DNA of 32,371 nucleotides. It comes from Gemmataceae bacterium. Lineage in GTDB: Bacteria > Planctomycetota > Planctomycetia > Gemmatales > Gemmataceae. This document shows, piece by piece, positions 1 to 9,023 of this stretch (its first letter is position 1; the number at the start of each line of letters is the position of its first letter). The stretch is taken from the NCBI GenBank assembly GCA_019752375.1, contig JAIEMG010000058.1, positions 1 to 32,371 of the forward strand. The letters are read 5' to 3'. Both the position numbers and the translations under genes were made by a program. The notes below the pieces were generated by a model that was not told the DNA's origin, made no database searches, and saw only the letters and a list, made by a program, of their open reading frames with translations.

Positions 1-212
1 CCTGGGGCGACGCATCCTAACGTATTGGGGCGGGGGCCGGGGCTGGCCAATAACGTGCGCACGTGTGGCCGTTTGGCGCGCCGGAGCCCGCGCCCGATTC
101 CTACGCAACCCGCCACGGCTGCAGCCCCCAAGCTTCCGCCCGCATACTCAGCTGCCGGTGCCTGGACCGCCCGGCCCGTGGCCGCTACGGTAGTGGGTAG
201 CCCGTCGCAGAT

Positions 213-1409
213 GTGGAAGGAACCCCCATCTTGAGCGCCACCTTCTTTCCCACCGCCTTCGCCGGCTTCGGGCCCAATCGGCTTTATCCGTGGCCCGAAC
301 CTAACACGCTGCACCAGGTGCATGCCCGTCCCGGCCGTTCCCTGCGCGCCGCGGTGCGCCAGGAATGTCCACGACATCCCGGCGTCTACGGCATGGTGAA
401 CGCGCGCAACGAATTGATTTACGTCGGCAAGGCGAAATCGCTGCGGACCAGGCTCCTGAGCTATTTCCGCAAGCGCGGCCAAGATCCACGCGCCCGGCGC
501 ATCATTCAGCAGGCACGTAGCATTGTCTGGGAGTTCGCGCCGAGCGACTTCGCAGCGCTCCTGCGCGAGCTGGAGCTGATCCGCCGCTGGCAGCCGCGTT
601 GCAACGTGCAGGGCCAGCCGCGCCGGCGGCGGCGCACGTTCCTGTGCCTGGGACGACGACCTGCGCCGTACGCTTTCCTCTCGGCACGCCCGCCCTCGGG
701 TGCGGTCGCCTGCTTCGGTCCGCTCTTTTCCGGACCGCGTGCGACCGAAGCGGTGCGGCGTCTCAACGACTGGTTTGGCCTGCGCGACTGTCCGCAGAAG
801 CAGGAGATGGTCTTTGCCGATCAAGCCGAGTTGTTTCCGGTGCTGCACAGCGCCGGCTGCCTGCGGCTGGAGATTGGCACCTGCCTTGGCCCCTGTGCCG
901 CAGCCTGCTCGCGGACCGCTTACGACGATCGTGTGCAAGCCGCACGAGCCTTCCTCGAAGGCAATGACCGTACTCCGCTGGATTCGCTTCATAAAGACAT
1001 GAGTGCCGCATCAGAAGCAATGGCCTTCGAACGCGCCGGCATGCTGCGCGACAAGCTGGCGGCCCTGCAGTGGCTGTTCGATCATCTGGATCGATTGCGC
1101 CAGGCACGCGATCGGCACACCTGCATCTACCCGGTGTCCGGCCACGGCGGCCGCGACCTGTGGTACCTGATCCGCCGCGGCTGGGTGGCTGCAGCATTGC
1201 CGACGCCACGCGACGACGATAGCCGTCGTGCTGCAGAGGCACTGATTGAATCGGTCTACGGCCAGCCAAGCATCGGCACGGAGCCGACGCGCCTGGAGGA
1301 AATTGACGGCGTGCTGCTGGTTGCGGCGTGGTTTCGGAAGCGTCCCGAAGAACGCACACGGGCGATAAATCCTCATGGCGCTCTGCTGCGGCCCCAGGGA
1401 TTCGTTTAG
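213..1409 (+). CDS. UvrC-like GIY-YIG nuclease, lacking the C-terminal nuclease domain
   Basis: 398 aa from GTG 213. A TTG at 231, about 10 nt behind GGAAGG (215-220), is an equally good start. A GIY-YIG domain begins near residue 50, with GVYGMV at about 57 followed by LIYVGKAKSLRTRL. A four-cysteine cluster (C216, C224, C228, C232, around GTCLGPC) and a UvrB/UvrC-type helical motif near residues 265-295 follow, in the order seen in UvrC. Full UvrC proteins are roughly 600 aa and continue with an RNase H-like nuclease and helix-hairpin-helix domains; here the protein ends after about 100 further residues that I do not recognise. It is therefore closer in layout to Cho-type single-incision nucleases. 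A role in excision repair, cutting one side of a lesion, is inferred from the family. The gene stands alone and converges on the next gene with 13 bp between. Confidence 0.8.
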   Translation: MEGTPILSATFFPTAFAGFGPNRLYPWPEPNTLHQVHARPGRSLRAAVRQECPRHPGVYGMVNARNELIYVGKAKSLRTRLLSYFRKRGQDPRARRIIQQARSIVWEFAPSDFAALLRELELIRRWQPRCNVQGQPRRRRRTFLCLGRRPAPYAFLSARPPSGAVACFGPLFSGPRATEAVRRLNDWFGLRDCPQKQEMVFADQAELFPVLHSAGCLRLEIGTCLGPCAAACSRTAYDDRVQAARAFLEGNDRTPLDSLHKDMSAASEAMAFERAGMLRDKLAALQWLFDHLDRLRQARDRHTCIYPVSGHGGRDLWYLIRRGWVAAALPTPRDDDSRRAAEALIESVYGQPSIGTEPTRLEEIDGVLLVAAWFRKRPEERTRAINPHGALLRPQGFV

Positions 1410-1422
1410 TACGCGTTCGGCA

Positions 1423-2460
1423 TCACGGGCGCGTCACGATCTCCGTGCGATTCCAGCGCGTCAGGGTGTCGATGAGCTTGGGATCCGTCTTTCCCGCAGT
1501 CATGTACACTTCGCCGCTGAGGTAGAGTGCGAGAAAGTTTCCGCGCTTCGGCCCACCGAGCGGACTGTTGCCGTCAAACGTGCCTTCGGGACGCGTCCAC
1601 TCAATCGGTTCGCCGGCCTCGGCAACGACCAGGGTGTTGCTCGTTCCGGCAGCGCTGGTCGCCAAGCCGAGACTTACAGGTACCGGCGCACCCAACACCG
1701 TGTCCTTGCCCACGAATCCGCGGTAGTACGTCAGGCCCTTACTACGATCGGCTGGCGACTGAAAACGTGGGTCGAGATAGATCTTGGGCATCTGAGACAA
1801 TAGCCGCTTGTTCGTGGGACCGTCCCACGGTTCGCTCAAGTTGAACTGATTGTAAAGGTTCTGCTCTTCGATGAACGGCAACAGGTGGACTCGCCAGCTG
1901 AGGCCAGGATTGCCTTGTTCGCGTTCCGTAAGCAAGTTGCTGTTGTTGGCGTCGGCGTAGGTGTGCATGGCGAGGCCGATCTGCTTGAGGTTGACGTTGG
2001 AGATTGTGTCATTCGCCTTGCCGCGGAAATAGAAGGTGCCCGCGACGATCAGCCACGGAATCACCATGCCGAAGCTCAGAAAGCCGACGATGATGCCGGC
2101 AATCGCCATGCCCTTGCCGCCGACGCGGCCGCCGCTCTTGTTGATGCTGCTCAAACCCATGAAGCCCAGCACGACGGCCGGCACGCTGAATAGCACCGGC
2201 ACGCAGAAGCCGAGGATGCCGAGGATCAGACTGAAGATCGCCTTGCCGCTGGTGCCGGACGCCTGCACCGGCGTCTCGGCGACGGGTGGTGCGTCCGCCG
2301 GCGGCGCAAACTGGAGCGGCGCCGGTTGCGGTTGGATGGCCTGCTCGGCGGCGGGCAGCATCAGGGTGCGGGCGCAGGCCGGGCAGCGTGTCTGGCGTCC
2401 GGCGAACTCGTCGGGCGCGTGCAGCGCCTTGCCGCACTCGCAGGTGATGTGAATCGTCAT
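1423..2460 (-). CDS. Zinc-ribbon / DUF4190 / DUF1559-like membrane protein
   Basis: 345 aa from ATG 2460; AGAGG lies 5 nt upstream on the minus strand, which favours it over a GTG at 2466. The N-terminus has a CxC...CPAC zinc ribbon (CECGK, CPAC). A Pro/Ala-rich linker follows, then two hydrophobic hairpins near residues 75-140 typical of DUF4190. The rest resembles the DUF1559 pilin-like fold of planctomycetes (NVNLKQIGLAMHTYADAN, later SWRVHLLPFIEEQNLYNQF). In that phylum the family is greatly expanded, and its members usually start with a type IV pilin-like helix. Here the helix is replaced by the DUF4190 membrane segments, so the protein is probably anchored in the inner membrane with the DUF1559 part outside. 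The function is not known. It is divergent from the MFS gene. Confidence 0.85.
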   Translation of the reverse strand: MTIHITCECGKALHAPDEFAGRQTRCPACARTLMLPAAEQAIQPQPAPLQFAPPADAPPVAETPVQASGTSGKAIFSLILGILGFCVPVLFSVPAVVLGFMGLSSINKSGGRVGGKGMAIAGIIVGFLSFGMVIPWLIVAGTFYFRGKANDTISNVNLKQIGLAMHTYADANNSNLLTEREQGNPGLSWRVHLLPFIEEQNLYNQFNLSEPWDGPTNKRLLSQMPKIYLDPRFQSPADRSKGLTYYRGFVGKDTVLGAPVPVSLGLATSAAGTSNTLVVAEAGEPIEWTRPEGTFDGNSPLGGPKRGNFLALYLSGEVYMTAGKTDPKLIDTLTRWNRTEIVTRP

Positions 2461-2615
2461 GGGCACCTCTTGGGCGGGTGAAGAAGGTAACGATGCTCAA
2501 GATGGTAAGGGTGAGACCAGCGACTCGGCAAGCGGCAAATGCGTAGTGAACCATGCCCGCATCGAGTACACTGACCCCGCCCATCGTATCACCCACCTGA
2601 GGTCTCACTCGCATC

Positions 2616-3905
2616 ATGCCCGGCGTCGCTTCTTTCACCGGCCCGGAGGGGCGCGGCTCCGCCTGGAAATGGTGGGTCTGCGGTCTATTGTTGCTGGCGA
2701 CCATGATCAACTACATGGATCGCCTCACGCTGAACCAGATGGCCGACCGCATCAAGGACGAATTCTCGCTCAACAACGAGCAGTACGCGCTGATCGAAAC
2801 GGTGTTCTCCTTCGCCTTTGCCGCGGGCGCCCTCTGCTCCGGCTGGCTGGCCGATCGCTTCAACGTCTGGTGGCTTTACCCCGCGGCCGTGGTGGGCTGG
2901 TCGCTGGCGGGCTTTGCCACCGGTTTTGCCCAGTCGCTGACGATGCTGATGGGCTTCCGCCTCATGCTGGGCCTGTTCGAATCGGGACACTGGCCCTGCG
3001 CGCTGCGGACCACGCAGCGCATCCTGCCGCCGCAGGATCGCGCGGCCGGCAACGCCATCTTGCAGAGCGGCGGCGCGATTGGCGCGATCGTGACGCCGTT
3101 GATTGTCCTCGGATTCCTGCACTTTACCGATAGCTGGCGCTATCCGTTCATGGCCGTCGGAGCCAGCGGGCTCTTGTGGGTCGCGATCTGGCTCATCACC
3201 GTGCGGCCACGCGACCTGGCGCTGCGGCAGTGGAGCGTGACAGCGGCTCCAACGGATGCGGTCGGGAAGCACGCCCCCTTCACCGACATTTTCCGCGATC
3301 GGCGCCTGTACCTGCTAGCGGTGGTCGTCGTCACCATCAACGCCGCCTGGCATTTCTTTCGCGTGTGGCTGCCGTTGCTGCTCAAGGAAGTCCATGGCTA
3401 CGACGCGACCGACCGCAACCTGTTCACGATGGCGTACTATGCTTCCAGCGACGTGGGAACGCTGTCGGCAGGCTTCTTCGCTCTCTACCTGACGCGACGC
3501 GGCATCTCGGTCTTCCGCAGCCGGATGACGGTGTTCCTGGTCTGCGCCCTGCTGGTGACGCTCAGTGCCGTCGTCGCCTTTCTGCCGCGCGGACCGCTGT
3601 TGCTGGCGGCGCTGCTCCTCATCGCGTTCGGATCGCTGGGGGTGTTTCCCAGCTACTATTCATTGACGCAGGAGTTGTCGGTCCAGCATCAAGGCAAGGT
3701 GACCGGCACGCTGGGATGTGTCAGCTGGATAGGGCAGGGAGTCCTCGTCTGGCTGACCGGCCTGTCCATCGACATGACCGGGTCCTATGCGACGGGACTG
3801 ATCATCGCCGGTTTCATGCCGCTGTTCGGCTGGCTGGTGATCGCCCTGTTCTGGCGGACGCCGGAGCCGCTGGTCGAAGCGGCGGACCATCTCGCACCGG
3901 GCTAG
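2616..3905 (+). CDS. MFS transporter, anion:cation symporter type (hexuronate/glucarate-like)
   Basis: 429 aa with about 12 hydrophobic segments, the usual size for a major facilitator superfamily permease. The opening has the ACS-family signature of a membrane helix ending in INYMDRLTLNQ. The loop between helices 2 and 3 carries GWLADRFN, a form of the MFS motif A (GxLaDrxG). Residues around 100-130 (GFRLMLGLFESGHWPCALR) match the RxxLGxxEaxxxP pattern of the ExuT/GudP group, which import hexuronates or sugar acids by proton symport. Substrate is inferred from the family only. A weak GAGG lies about 13 nt before ATG 2616, so the start is reasonable but not certain. No catabolic gene for sugar acids is adjacent. 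Two hairpin elements follow the stop codon directly. Confidence 0.85.
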   Translation: MPGVASFTGPEGRGSAWKWWVCGLLLLATMINYMDRLTLNQMADRIKDEFSLNNEQYALIETVFSFAFAAGALCSGWLADRFNVWWLYPAAVVGWSLAGFATGFAQSLTMLMGFRLMLGLFESGHWPCALRTTQRILPPQDRAAGNAILQSGGAIGAIVTPLIVLGFLHFTDSWRYPFMAVGASGLLWVAIWLITVRPRDLALRQWSVTAAPTDAVGKHAPFTDIFRDRRLYLLAVVVVTINAAWHFFRVWLPLLLKEVHGYDATDRNLFTMAYYASSDVGTLSAGFFALYLTRRGISVFRSRMTVFLVCALLVTLSAVVAFLPRGPLLLAALLLIAFGSLGVFPSYYSLTQELSVQHQGKVTGTLGCVSWIGQGVLVWLTGLSIDMTGSYATGLIIAGFMPLFGWLVIALFWRTPEPLVEAADHLAPG

Positions 3906-4044
3906 GGTCTGTCCGATGAATCGGGCTTCGCTCTGTAGCCGCAGGCTTCAGCCTGCGGAGAGGTGTCCCAGCGGCGGCAGACGCCCTTCCGCAGGCTGAA
4001 GCCTGCGGCTACAGGCGTGGACGCTTTTACCGGACAGACCCTAG
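3902..4044. repeat. Miniature inverted-repeat element with 14-bp perfect ends
   Basis: Ends ctagggtctgtccg (3902-3915) and its exact reverse complement (4031-4044). Inside lie 26-bp perfect inverted arms at 3934-3959 and 3988-4013, each arm being itself nearly palindromic (gcaggcttcagcctgc). The element starts on the last bases of the MFS stop codon region and has no coding capacity. It could be a non-autonomous transposable element and could also act as a terminator for the MFS transcript. Confidence 0.8.
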
Positions 4045-4170
4045 TGCTCCGTCAAGCCTCGAAAAGGGGGTTGCTGGTGGTGCGGCCGGCACAGCCGGCC
4101 CTACAAAAAGGCTCCGTGTAGGGCCGGCTGTGGCGGCCGAACCCGAAATCCCAGCCTAGACGGCGCACTA
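4042..4170. repeat. Second inverted-repeat element abutting the first
   Basis: Ends tagtgctccgtc (4042-4053) and gacggcgcacta (4159-4170), inverted with one mismatch. Inside are inverted GGCCGGC-rich arms around a loop near 4103-4115. It shares its TAG with the preceding element. The remainder of the gap up to 4276 shows no gene. Confidence 0.65.
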
Positions 4171-4276
4171 GCCGACGACGATTCACGATGCCGAACGGCC
4201 TCTTGCTTGGCGCCCCTGGCTTGCATCCATAAGAAACTCAGCGAGCCCATGTCGTGCATCCGTGAGGAATTCCGCG

Positions 4277-5635
4277 ATGACTCAACCGCTCGCCAACCGC
4301 CTGGCGGACTATGCCGCAGCGCTTCGCTTCGAGGACTTGCCCGCGCCGGTGGTCCACGAGACCAAGCGCCGCTTCATCGATTCGTTCGCCACGGCCGTCG
4401 GCGCCATGGACTCCGAGGCCTACGCCATCGCCAGGCGCTGCGCGTTGCGAGTGCAGGGCAACCCGGGGGCCGGATTGTTCGGCGGTGGGCGCAGCAGCGT
4501 CGAGTGGGCCACGTTCGTCAACGGGCTGCTGATCCGCTACCTCGATTACAATGATACCTACCTGTCACTGGAGCCCGCCCATCCCAGCGACAACCTGGCG
4601 CCCGTCCTGGCCGTGGGCGAGATGACGGGCTCCAATGGCCGCGACATGATCACCGCTGCGGTGCTGGCCTACGAGATCCAGTGCCGGCTGTGCGACGCCG
4701 CCAGCCTGCGCAAGCACGGCTGGGACCACGTGTTCTACGGCGCCCTGTCGTCCACCGCCGCCGCGTGCAAGCTGATGAAGCTCGATCCGAAGAAGACGAC
4801 CCATGCCCTGGGCCTGGCCGGCGCCTGCAATGTCGCCATGCGGCAGACGCGTTCGGGCGAACTGAGTGAGTGGAAGGGCTGCGCCTTCGCCAATGCGGCC
4901 CGCAACGGCGTCTTCGCCTCGCTGCTGGCCGCCGACGGCCTGTCCGGTCCGGCGCCCATCTTCGAAGGCGACCTGGGCATCATGAAGCTGCTGACGGGGC
5001 CGTTCGAGCTGAACACACTGGGCGGCAAGGGCACGCCGTTCATGATCGCGTCGACCTACATCAAGTTCTGGCCGGCCGAATATCACTCGCAAAGCGCCAT
5101 CGACGCCGCCCTGCAAATGCGCAAGGAGATCGGCGACGTTTCCAAGGTGAAGTCGCTGGACATCGACACGTTCGAGGCGTCTTACAACATCATCGGCAAG
5201 TACGCGGAGGCTTGGGCGCCGAAGACGCGCGAGACCGCCGACCATAGCTTGCCGTACTGCACGGTGGCGGCCCTGATCGACGGCGATGTGACGCTTGCCA
5301 CCTTCGATCGCAAGCGATTCACCGCACCGGACGTGCTGGGCCTGCTTCAGAACACCAAGGTGCGCCTCGACGACGCCCTGACGCCGCGCTATCCGCACGG
5401 CATCCCCAATCGCCTGACCGCAACCCTGGCCGACGGCCGCACGGTGACCAAAGAGGTCGAATTCCCGCGCGGCCATGCCGAGAACCCCATGACCGACACC
5501 GAGGTGGAAGACAAGTTCCGCCGACTGGTCGAGCCACACTACGGAAAAGAGCGAGCCGGCAAGGTGCTCCAGGCGTGCTGGGACCTGGACAAGCTCGCCT
5601 CCGCATCCGATCTGGTCAAGCTGCTCGATCTTTGA
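4277..5635 (+). CDS. MmgE/PrpD family protein
   Basis: 452 aa from ATG 4277, with GAGG at 4263-4266 about 10 nt upstream; an upstream GTG at 4262 overlaps that site and is less likely. It is the normal length for the MmgE/PrpD family, which includes 2-methylcitrate dehydratase, cis-aconitate decarboxylase and iminodisuccinate epimerase. Recognisable segments are the N-terminal ETKRRFIDSFATAVGA, the FVNGLLIRYLDYNDTYL stretch with conserved D and N near residues 95-100, HPSDNLAPVLAVGE, and a C-terminal domain with HSLPYCTVAALIDGD. PrpC and PrpB are not adjacent, so a methylcitrate-cycle role cannot be claimed. The following RND-like gene starts 51 bp downstream on the same strand, and co-transcription is possible. 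Confidence 0.85.
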   Translation: MTQPLANRLADYAAALRFEDLPAPVVHETKRRFIDSFATAVGAMDSEAYAIARRCALRVQGNPGAGLFGGGRSSVEWATFVNGLLIRYLDYNDTYLSLEPAHPSDNLAPVLAVGEMTGSNGRDMITAAVLAYEIQCRLCDAASLRKHGWDHVFYGALSSTAAACKLMKLDPKKTTHALGLAGACNVAMRQTRSGELSEWKGCAFANAARNGVFASLLAADGLSGPAPIFEGDLGIMKLLTGPFELNTLGGKGTPFMIASTYIKFWPAEYHSQSAIDAALQMRKEIGDVSKVKSLDIDTFEASYNIIGKYAEAWAPKTRETADHSLPYCTVAALIDGDVTLATFDRKRFTAPDVLGLLQNTKVRLDDALTPRYPHGIPNRLTATLADGRTVTKEVEFPRGHAENPMTDTEVEDKFRRLVEPHYGKERAGKVLQACWDLDKLASASDLVKLLDL

Positions 5636-5686
5636 GACACTTCAGCCTGGTACGAAGCGTCTCCATCGGACAAGAGGGCAACGGCC

Positions 5687-7597
5687 ATGTCGCTCAAGGC
5701 TCTCGTTCTTCTGACCGTGTCATCGGTTGTGGCGCTGGCCGGCGCGGCCGTGTTCCTTCTCTTCCAGTTCGGCATTCCGACCTTCGGCAAGCTCCTGCCG
5801 GCGGAGTCGGCGCGAGCCCGCCCGGTGATTGTGGTCGAGGCGGTCTACCCCGGCGCCAGCGCCGAGATTGTTGCCGACACCGTGGCCGCGCCGATCGAGC
5901 AACAAGTGAACGGCGTGGAGAACCTGGTGTCGATGCGTTCGCGCTGCGGCAGCGACGGCACCTACACACTCACGCTTACCTTTGACAGCGGCACCGATCC
6001 GAACATGGCGCAGATGCTCGTACAGAACCGTATTGCACTCGCCCAACCGGTACTGCCCAACGAAGTTCAGCGCTCTGGGATCGCGGTGCGGAAGAAGTCG
6101 CCCCATGCCGTCATGATCGTGGTGCTGTCCTCGCCGGAGCAGCGCTACGATACCCTTTATCTGGCCAACTACGCGGACCTTCAGCTGAAAGAGGAAGTGG
6201 CGCGCGCGGCCGGCGTCGGAGAGGTTGTCCTTGCAGGCCAGCATGGCAGCGGGCTGCTGGTATCCGTGGATCCCGACCGTTTGACCGCCTGCGGTCTGAG
6301 TCTTCTGGAACTTACCAAGGCCTTTGAAGAGCAAGGGCTCCGCGTTGCCGTTGCCCCGCGCGGTCCGGTTCAGGGTAAAGGCGCCGGCTACGTCTTCTTC
6401 GTAAAGCCAATGGACAAACTCGTCCGTCCGGAGGCTGTGGCGAACATGATCGTCAAAACCACCGGCACGGGCACAACGGTCCGTTTGCGCGATCTGGCCC
6501 GTGTCGAAGTCGGAACCGCCGGTGACGCGGGCGATGCCCAATGGAACGGGAAACCAGTCGTCGTGCTGGGCATTTACCCCACGCCCAGTGCCGAGCTGAA
6601 AGCGGTCGGTGCCGCGGTCGCGGAGAAGCTTCGCGAGCTGCGAGCCAACCTGCCTGAAGGGCTTGCCCTTGAGGTTGCTTGCGATTTCTCCGCGGATGGC
6701 GTTGGTACTGCCGACTACCTGCGGCTCGACGCGACCTTGCCCGACCTGGCATCGGCGGAACGGACCATGCAAGCCTTGCAGCGCTGCGACAAGACGGTGC
6801 GCGGCATCGACGGAGTGCAGGACTCGCTGGTGCTGTTTGGCCCACCCTGGTCGCGCACCGAGCACGACGGCTGTATTTTGCTCCGCCTCGCTTCGACGAT
6901 GCGAAAACCGGCGGACCGTGCGCTGGCGATCGCATCCATCCGAACCAGACTCGCACAGGACCTGAAGGAAGCATCCGTGCGCGTGTGCGACCTTTCGGGT
7001 ATCGGCGGATTCATGCGGGATGGATATCCTCTCGAGGTGATTGCCCACTGCCCGGATGCGGACAGCGCGCGAAAGCTTGCCGCAACGCTGACCGAGCGAC
7101 TCGCCAAGAACCAGCAACTGACCGACGTGGCAATCGGCCCCGGTGCAGCGTTTCAGGAACAGTGGGCGCTCGACGTCGACCGTGCCATGGCGAGTACCAC
7201 CGGCGTACGGCTGGACGAGATCCTCAGCACTTTGCAAACGCATCTGGGAACCGCCGTCGTCAACGATCCGAAGCAGGCCGGCCGTGTGTTGCAGGTCAAA
7301 GTGCAAGGCGCGGCGGTAGCTCGTTTGGATCTCAACGAGCTGAAGAAACTCAAGGTGCGCAACGCCCAGGGCCAGATGGTCCCGCTGGCGTCGCTCGTCG
7401 CCGTGCGGAAGCTGATGGGGGCAGTGACGCTGGAACGCTTCAACAACCTCCCCGCCGTCGCCATCACGGCGAACCCGGCGCCCGGCGTGTCGCTGGCGGA
7501 TGCCCGTGCCCTGTGCACCTCACTGGCCGAAGAGGTTCGCAGGGAACTTCAGCTTCCGGAACCGTGTGCGGTGGTCATCATTGCCGATGCGAAGTAG
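5687..7597 (+). CDS. RND permease-like protein reduced to one membrane helix plus porter/docking domains
   Basis: 636 aa from ATG 5687, GAGGG at 5674-5678. Residues about 5-27 form a single hydrophobic helix like AcrB TM1. The next 300 residues match the first periplasmic loop of HAE1/AcrB-type pumps (VYPGASAEIVADTVAAPIEQ, GVENLVSMRSRCGSDGTY, MLVQNRIALAQPVLPNEVQ). Near residues 330-350 the sequence passes straight into the second periplasmic loop (LPDLASAERTMQAL, later NAQGQMVPLASLVAV and LERFNNLPAVAI) and stops at the point where AcrB enters TM8. TM2-12, with the TM4/TM10 proton-relay residues, are absent; AcrB itself is about 1050 aa. Both loops are intact and in frame over 1.9 kb, so this looks like a maintained gene and not decay. 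It cannot be a proton-driven pump by itself. Confidence 0.8.
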   Translation: MSLKALVLLTVSSVVALAGAAVFLLFQFGIPTFGKLLPAESARARPVIVVEAVYPGASAEIVADTVAAPIEQQVNGVENLVSMRSRCGSDGTYTLTLTFDSGTDPNMAQMLVQNRIALAQPVLPNEVQRSGIAVRKKSPHAVMIVVLSSPEQRYDTLYLANYADLQLKEEVARAAGVGEVVLAGQHGSGLLVSVDPDRLTACGLSLLELTKAFEEQGLRVAVAPRGPVQGKGAGYVFFVKPMDKLVRPEAVANMIVKTTGTGTTVRLRDLARVEVGTAGDAGDAQWNGKPVVVLGIYPTPSAELKAVGAAVAEKLRELRANLPEGLALEVACDFSADGVGTADYLRLDATLPDLASAERTMQALQRCDKTVRGIDGVQDSLVLFGPPWSRTEHDGCILLRLASTMRKPADRALAIASIRTRLAQDLKEASVRVCDLSGIGGFMRDGYPLEVIAHCPDADSARKLAATLTERLAKNQQLTDVAIGPGAAFQEQWALDVDRAMASTTGVRLDEILSTLQTHLGTAVVNDPKQAGRVLQVKVQGAAVARLDLNELKKLKVRNAQGQMVPLASLVAVRKLMGAVTLERFNNLPAVAITANPAPGVSLADARALCTSLAEEVRRELQLPEPCAVVIIADAK

Positions 7598-7698
7598 TCG
7601 GCATCTTTGCGCGCAGCCCGTTTCCGGGTATCATCCGTCTCGCAACATCTCGCTGGGCGCCAGTCGGACGAAATCATCCGCTTCAAGGGCCAACGTAA

Positions 7699-8892
7699 AT
7701 GTCATTCATTCCCCTCAAGGCCATCGCAAGCGCTTTCGTGTTGCTCGTCCTGGTCTCGACGTGGGCCGAGCCAGCGCCGCGTGCAGCGCAGGTCGCCGAC
7801 GCTGCTGACGACAAGCCGGCGGTGGTCGAGCTCATCGAAGACGAGCCCGAAGCGCTGATCCGGCAACTGGTCAACGCCGACAACGGGTCGGCAGCCACGC
7901 GTGACGACAAGGACAAGTTCACCGGCTCGTGCAGCATTCGCGTCACGCCCTTGCAGCGCTACAACACCATCCTCGACGGCTGGAAGTATCCGATCGTCGA
8001 GAAGCCACAACCAGGTGAATATCGCTACATTCGCTTTGCCTGGAAGAAAGTTGGCGGCCGGGGCATCATGGTGCAGTTCCATACCGGCGCCGGCAGCTGG
8101 GAGCAGCGCTTCGTTGCAGGCGTGCCCACGGTGCCGTGGCCGGCGCGCAAGGTCGCCGAGCAGATGCCAGGCGGCTGGGAAGTGGTGACGCGCGACCTGT
8201 TCAAGGAGTTCGGCGGCTTCGTCCTGACCGGACTGGCCCTGACGCCGATGGACGGCACCGCCGGCCTGTACGACCACATGTACCTGGGACGAACCATCGA
8301 AGACCTGGACAAGGTGACCAACGCGCTGACCGGCAAGCTGCCGCCGGAAAAAGACGCGCTGACCGCCGAACGGCTCCGCAAGCTTTACCTGGACCTGACC
8401 AGCAGCGATCCGTCCGTTTCCGCGCCGGCGTCGGCCATCCTGACGATGCGGCCCGCGGAAACGGTGCCCTTCTTCCAGAGACAGCTGCCGCCACCGCCGA
8501 TTACCCAAGCCCAGATTGCGAAGATCGACAAGCTGATCGACCGGCTCGAAGACAACGACTACCAGGCGCGCGAACAAGCGACCGAGGAGCTGGAGAAGTT
8601 GGGCGTCGTCATGGTGAAGCCGGTGCGCGACGCGCGAGCGCTCCGCCCCGCGCTGCCGCTGGAAACCCACCGGAGGATCGAACGCGTGCTGCGTCCCTTT
8701 GAGGGCGAGGACGCCGCATCCACCCCGCAATGGCGACAGAAGCTCCAGGCGATCCGCATTCTGGAGCGCGTCGGCAGTGCGGAAGCAAAAACCGTGCTGG
8801 AAAAGGTGCGCGAAGACACGCCGGAAGCAGGTCTGCAAGCCGCCGCGGCTGCCGCCCTGGAACGTCTGGCCCGCCGCACCGAGAAACGCTGA
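7699..8892 (+). CDS. Secreted protein with C-terminal HEAT-like repeat module
   Basis: 397 aa from ATG 7699. An N-terminal signal-like segment (FVLLVLVSTWAEPAPRAAQ) suggests export. The middle (residues about 60-215) is rich in aromatic and glycine residues, with RYIRFAWKKVGGRGIMVQF and a GLYDHMYLGRT motif; it resembles a galactose-binding-like beta-sandwich used in planctomycete secreted proteins, but I cannot assign it firmly. From about residue 280 comes the module DKLIDRLEDNDYQAREQATE followed by a helical repeat and RILERVGSAEAKTVLEKVRE. This arrangement is common at the C-termini of planctomycete proteins with WD40 or other domains and is HEAT-like. No catalytic motif is visible. It is followed by a strong hairpin and converges on the minus-strand gene at 9024. 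Confidence 0.75.
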   Translation: MSFIPLKAIASAFVLLVLVSTWAEPAPRAAQVADAADDKPAVVELIEDEPEALIRQLVNADNGSAATRDDKDKFTGSCSIRVTPLQRYNTILDGWKYPIVEKPQPGEYRYIRFAWKKVGGRGIMVQFHTGAGSWEQRFVAGVPTVPWPARKVAEQMPGGWEVVTRDLFKEFGGFVLTGLALTPMDGTAGLYDHMYLGRTIEDLDKVTNALTGKLPPEKDALTAERLRKLYLDLTSSDPSVSAPASAILTMRPAETVPFFQRQLPPPPITQAQIAKIDKLIDRLEDNDYQAREQATEELEKLGVVMVKPVRDARALRPALPLETHRRIERVLRPFEGEDAASTPQWRQKLQAIRILERVGSAEAKTVLEKVREDTPEAGLQAAAAAALERLARRTEKR

Positions 8893-8934
8893 GTGCTATG
8901 CTGAAAAGAGTCGGAGTACACCGGGTCGAGTCCT

Positions 8935-9000
8935 CCGTGGCACGGACATTTCTGTCCGTGCAAACCCCACCCTGCACGGACAAAAATGTCCGTGCCACGG
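8935..9000. repeat. Inverted repeat between convergent genes
   Basis: 28-bp arms at 8935-8962 and 8973-9000 with one mismatch, each built around gcacggacatttctgtccgtg-type palindromes. It lies between the ends of two convergent genes and could terminate both transcripts. A related copy is at 11108-11165. Confidence 0.8.
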
Positions 9001-9023
9001 GCGCATCTTCTTCCGCCGCTCGA

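Noticed and set aside
25-234. Possible 69-aa gene at the window start
   Set aside because: No ribosome site, no family resemblance and Pro/Arg-rich composition typical of a chance frame.
5720-7306. Minus-strand open frame of 528 codons opposite the RND-like gene
   Set aside because: The sense strand has unmistakable RND porter motifs; antisense shadow.
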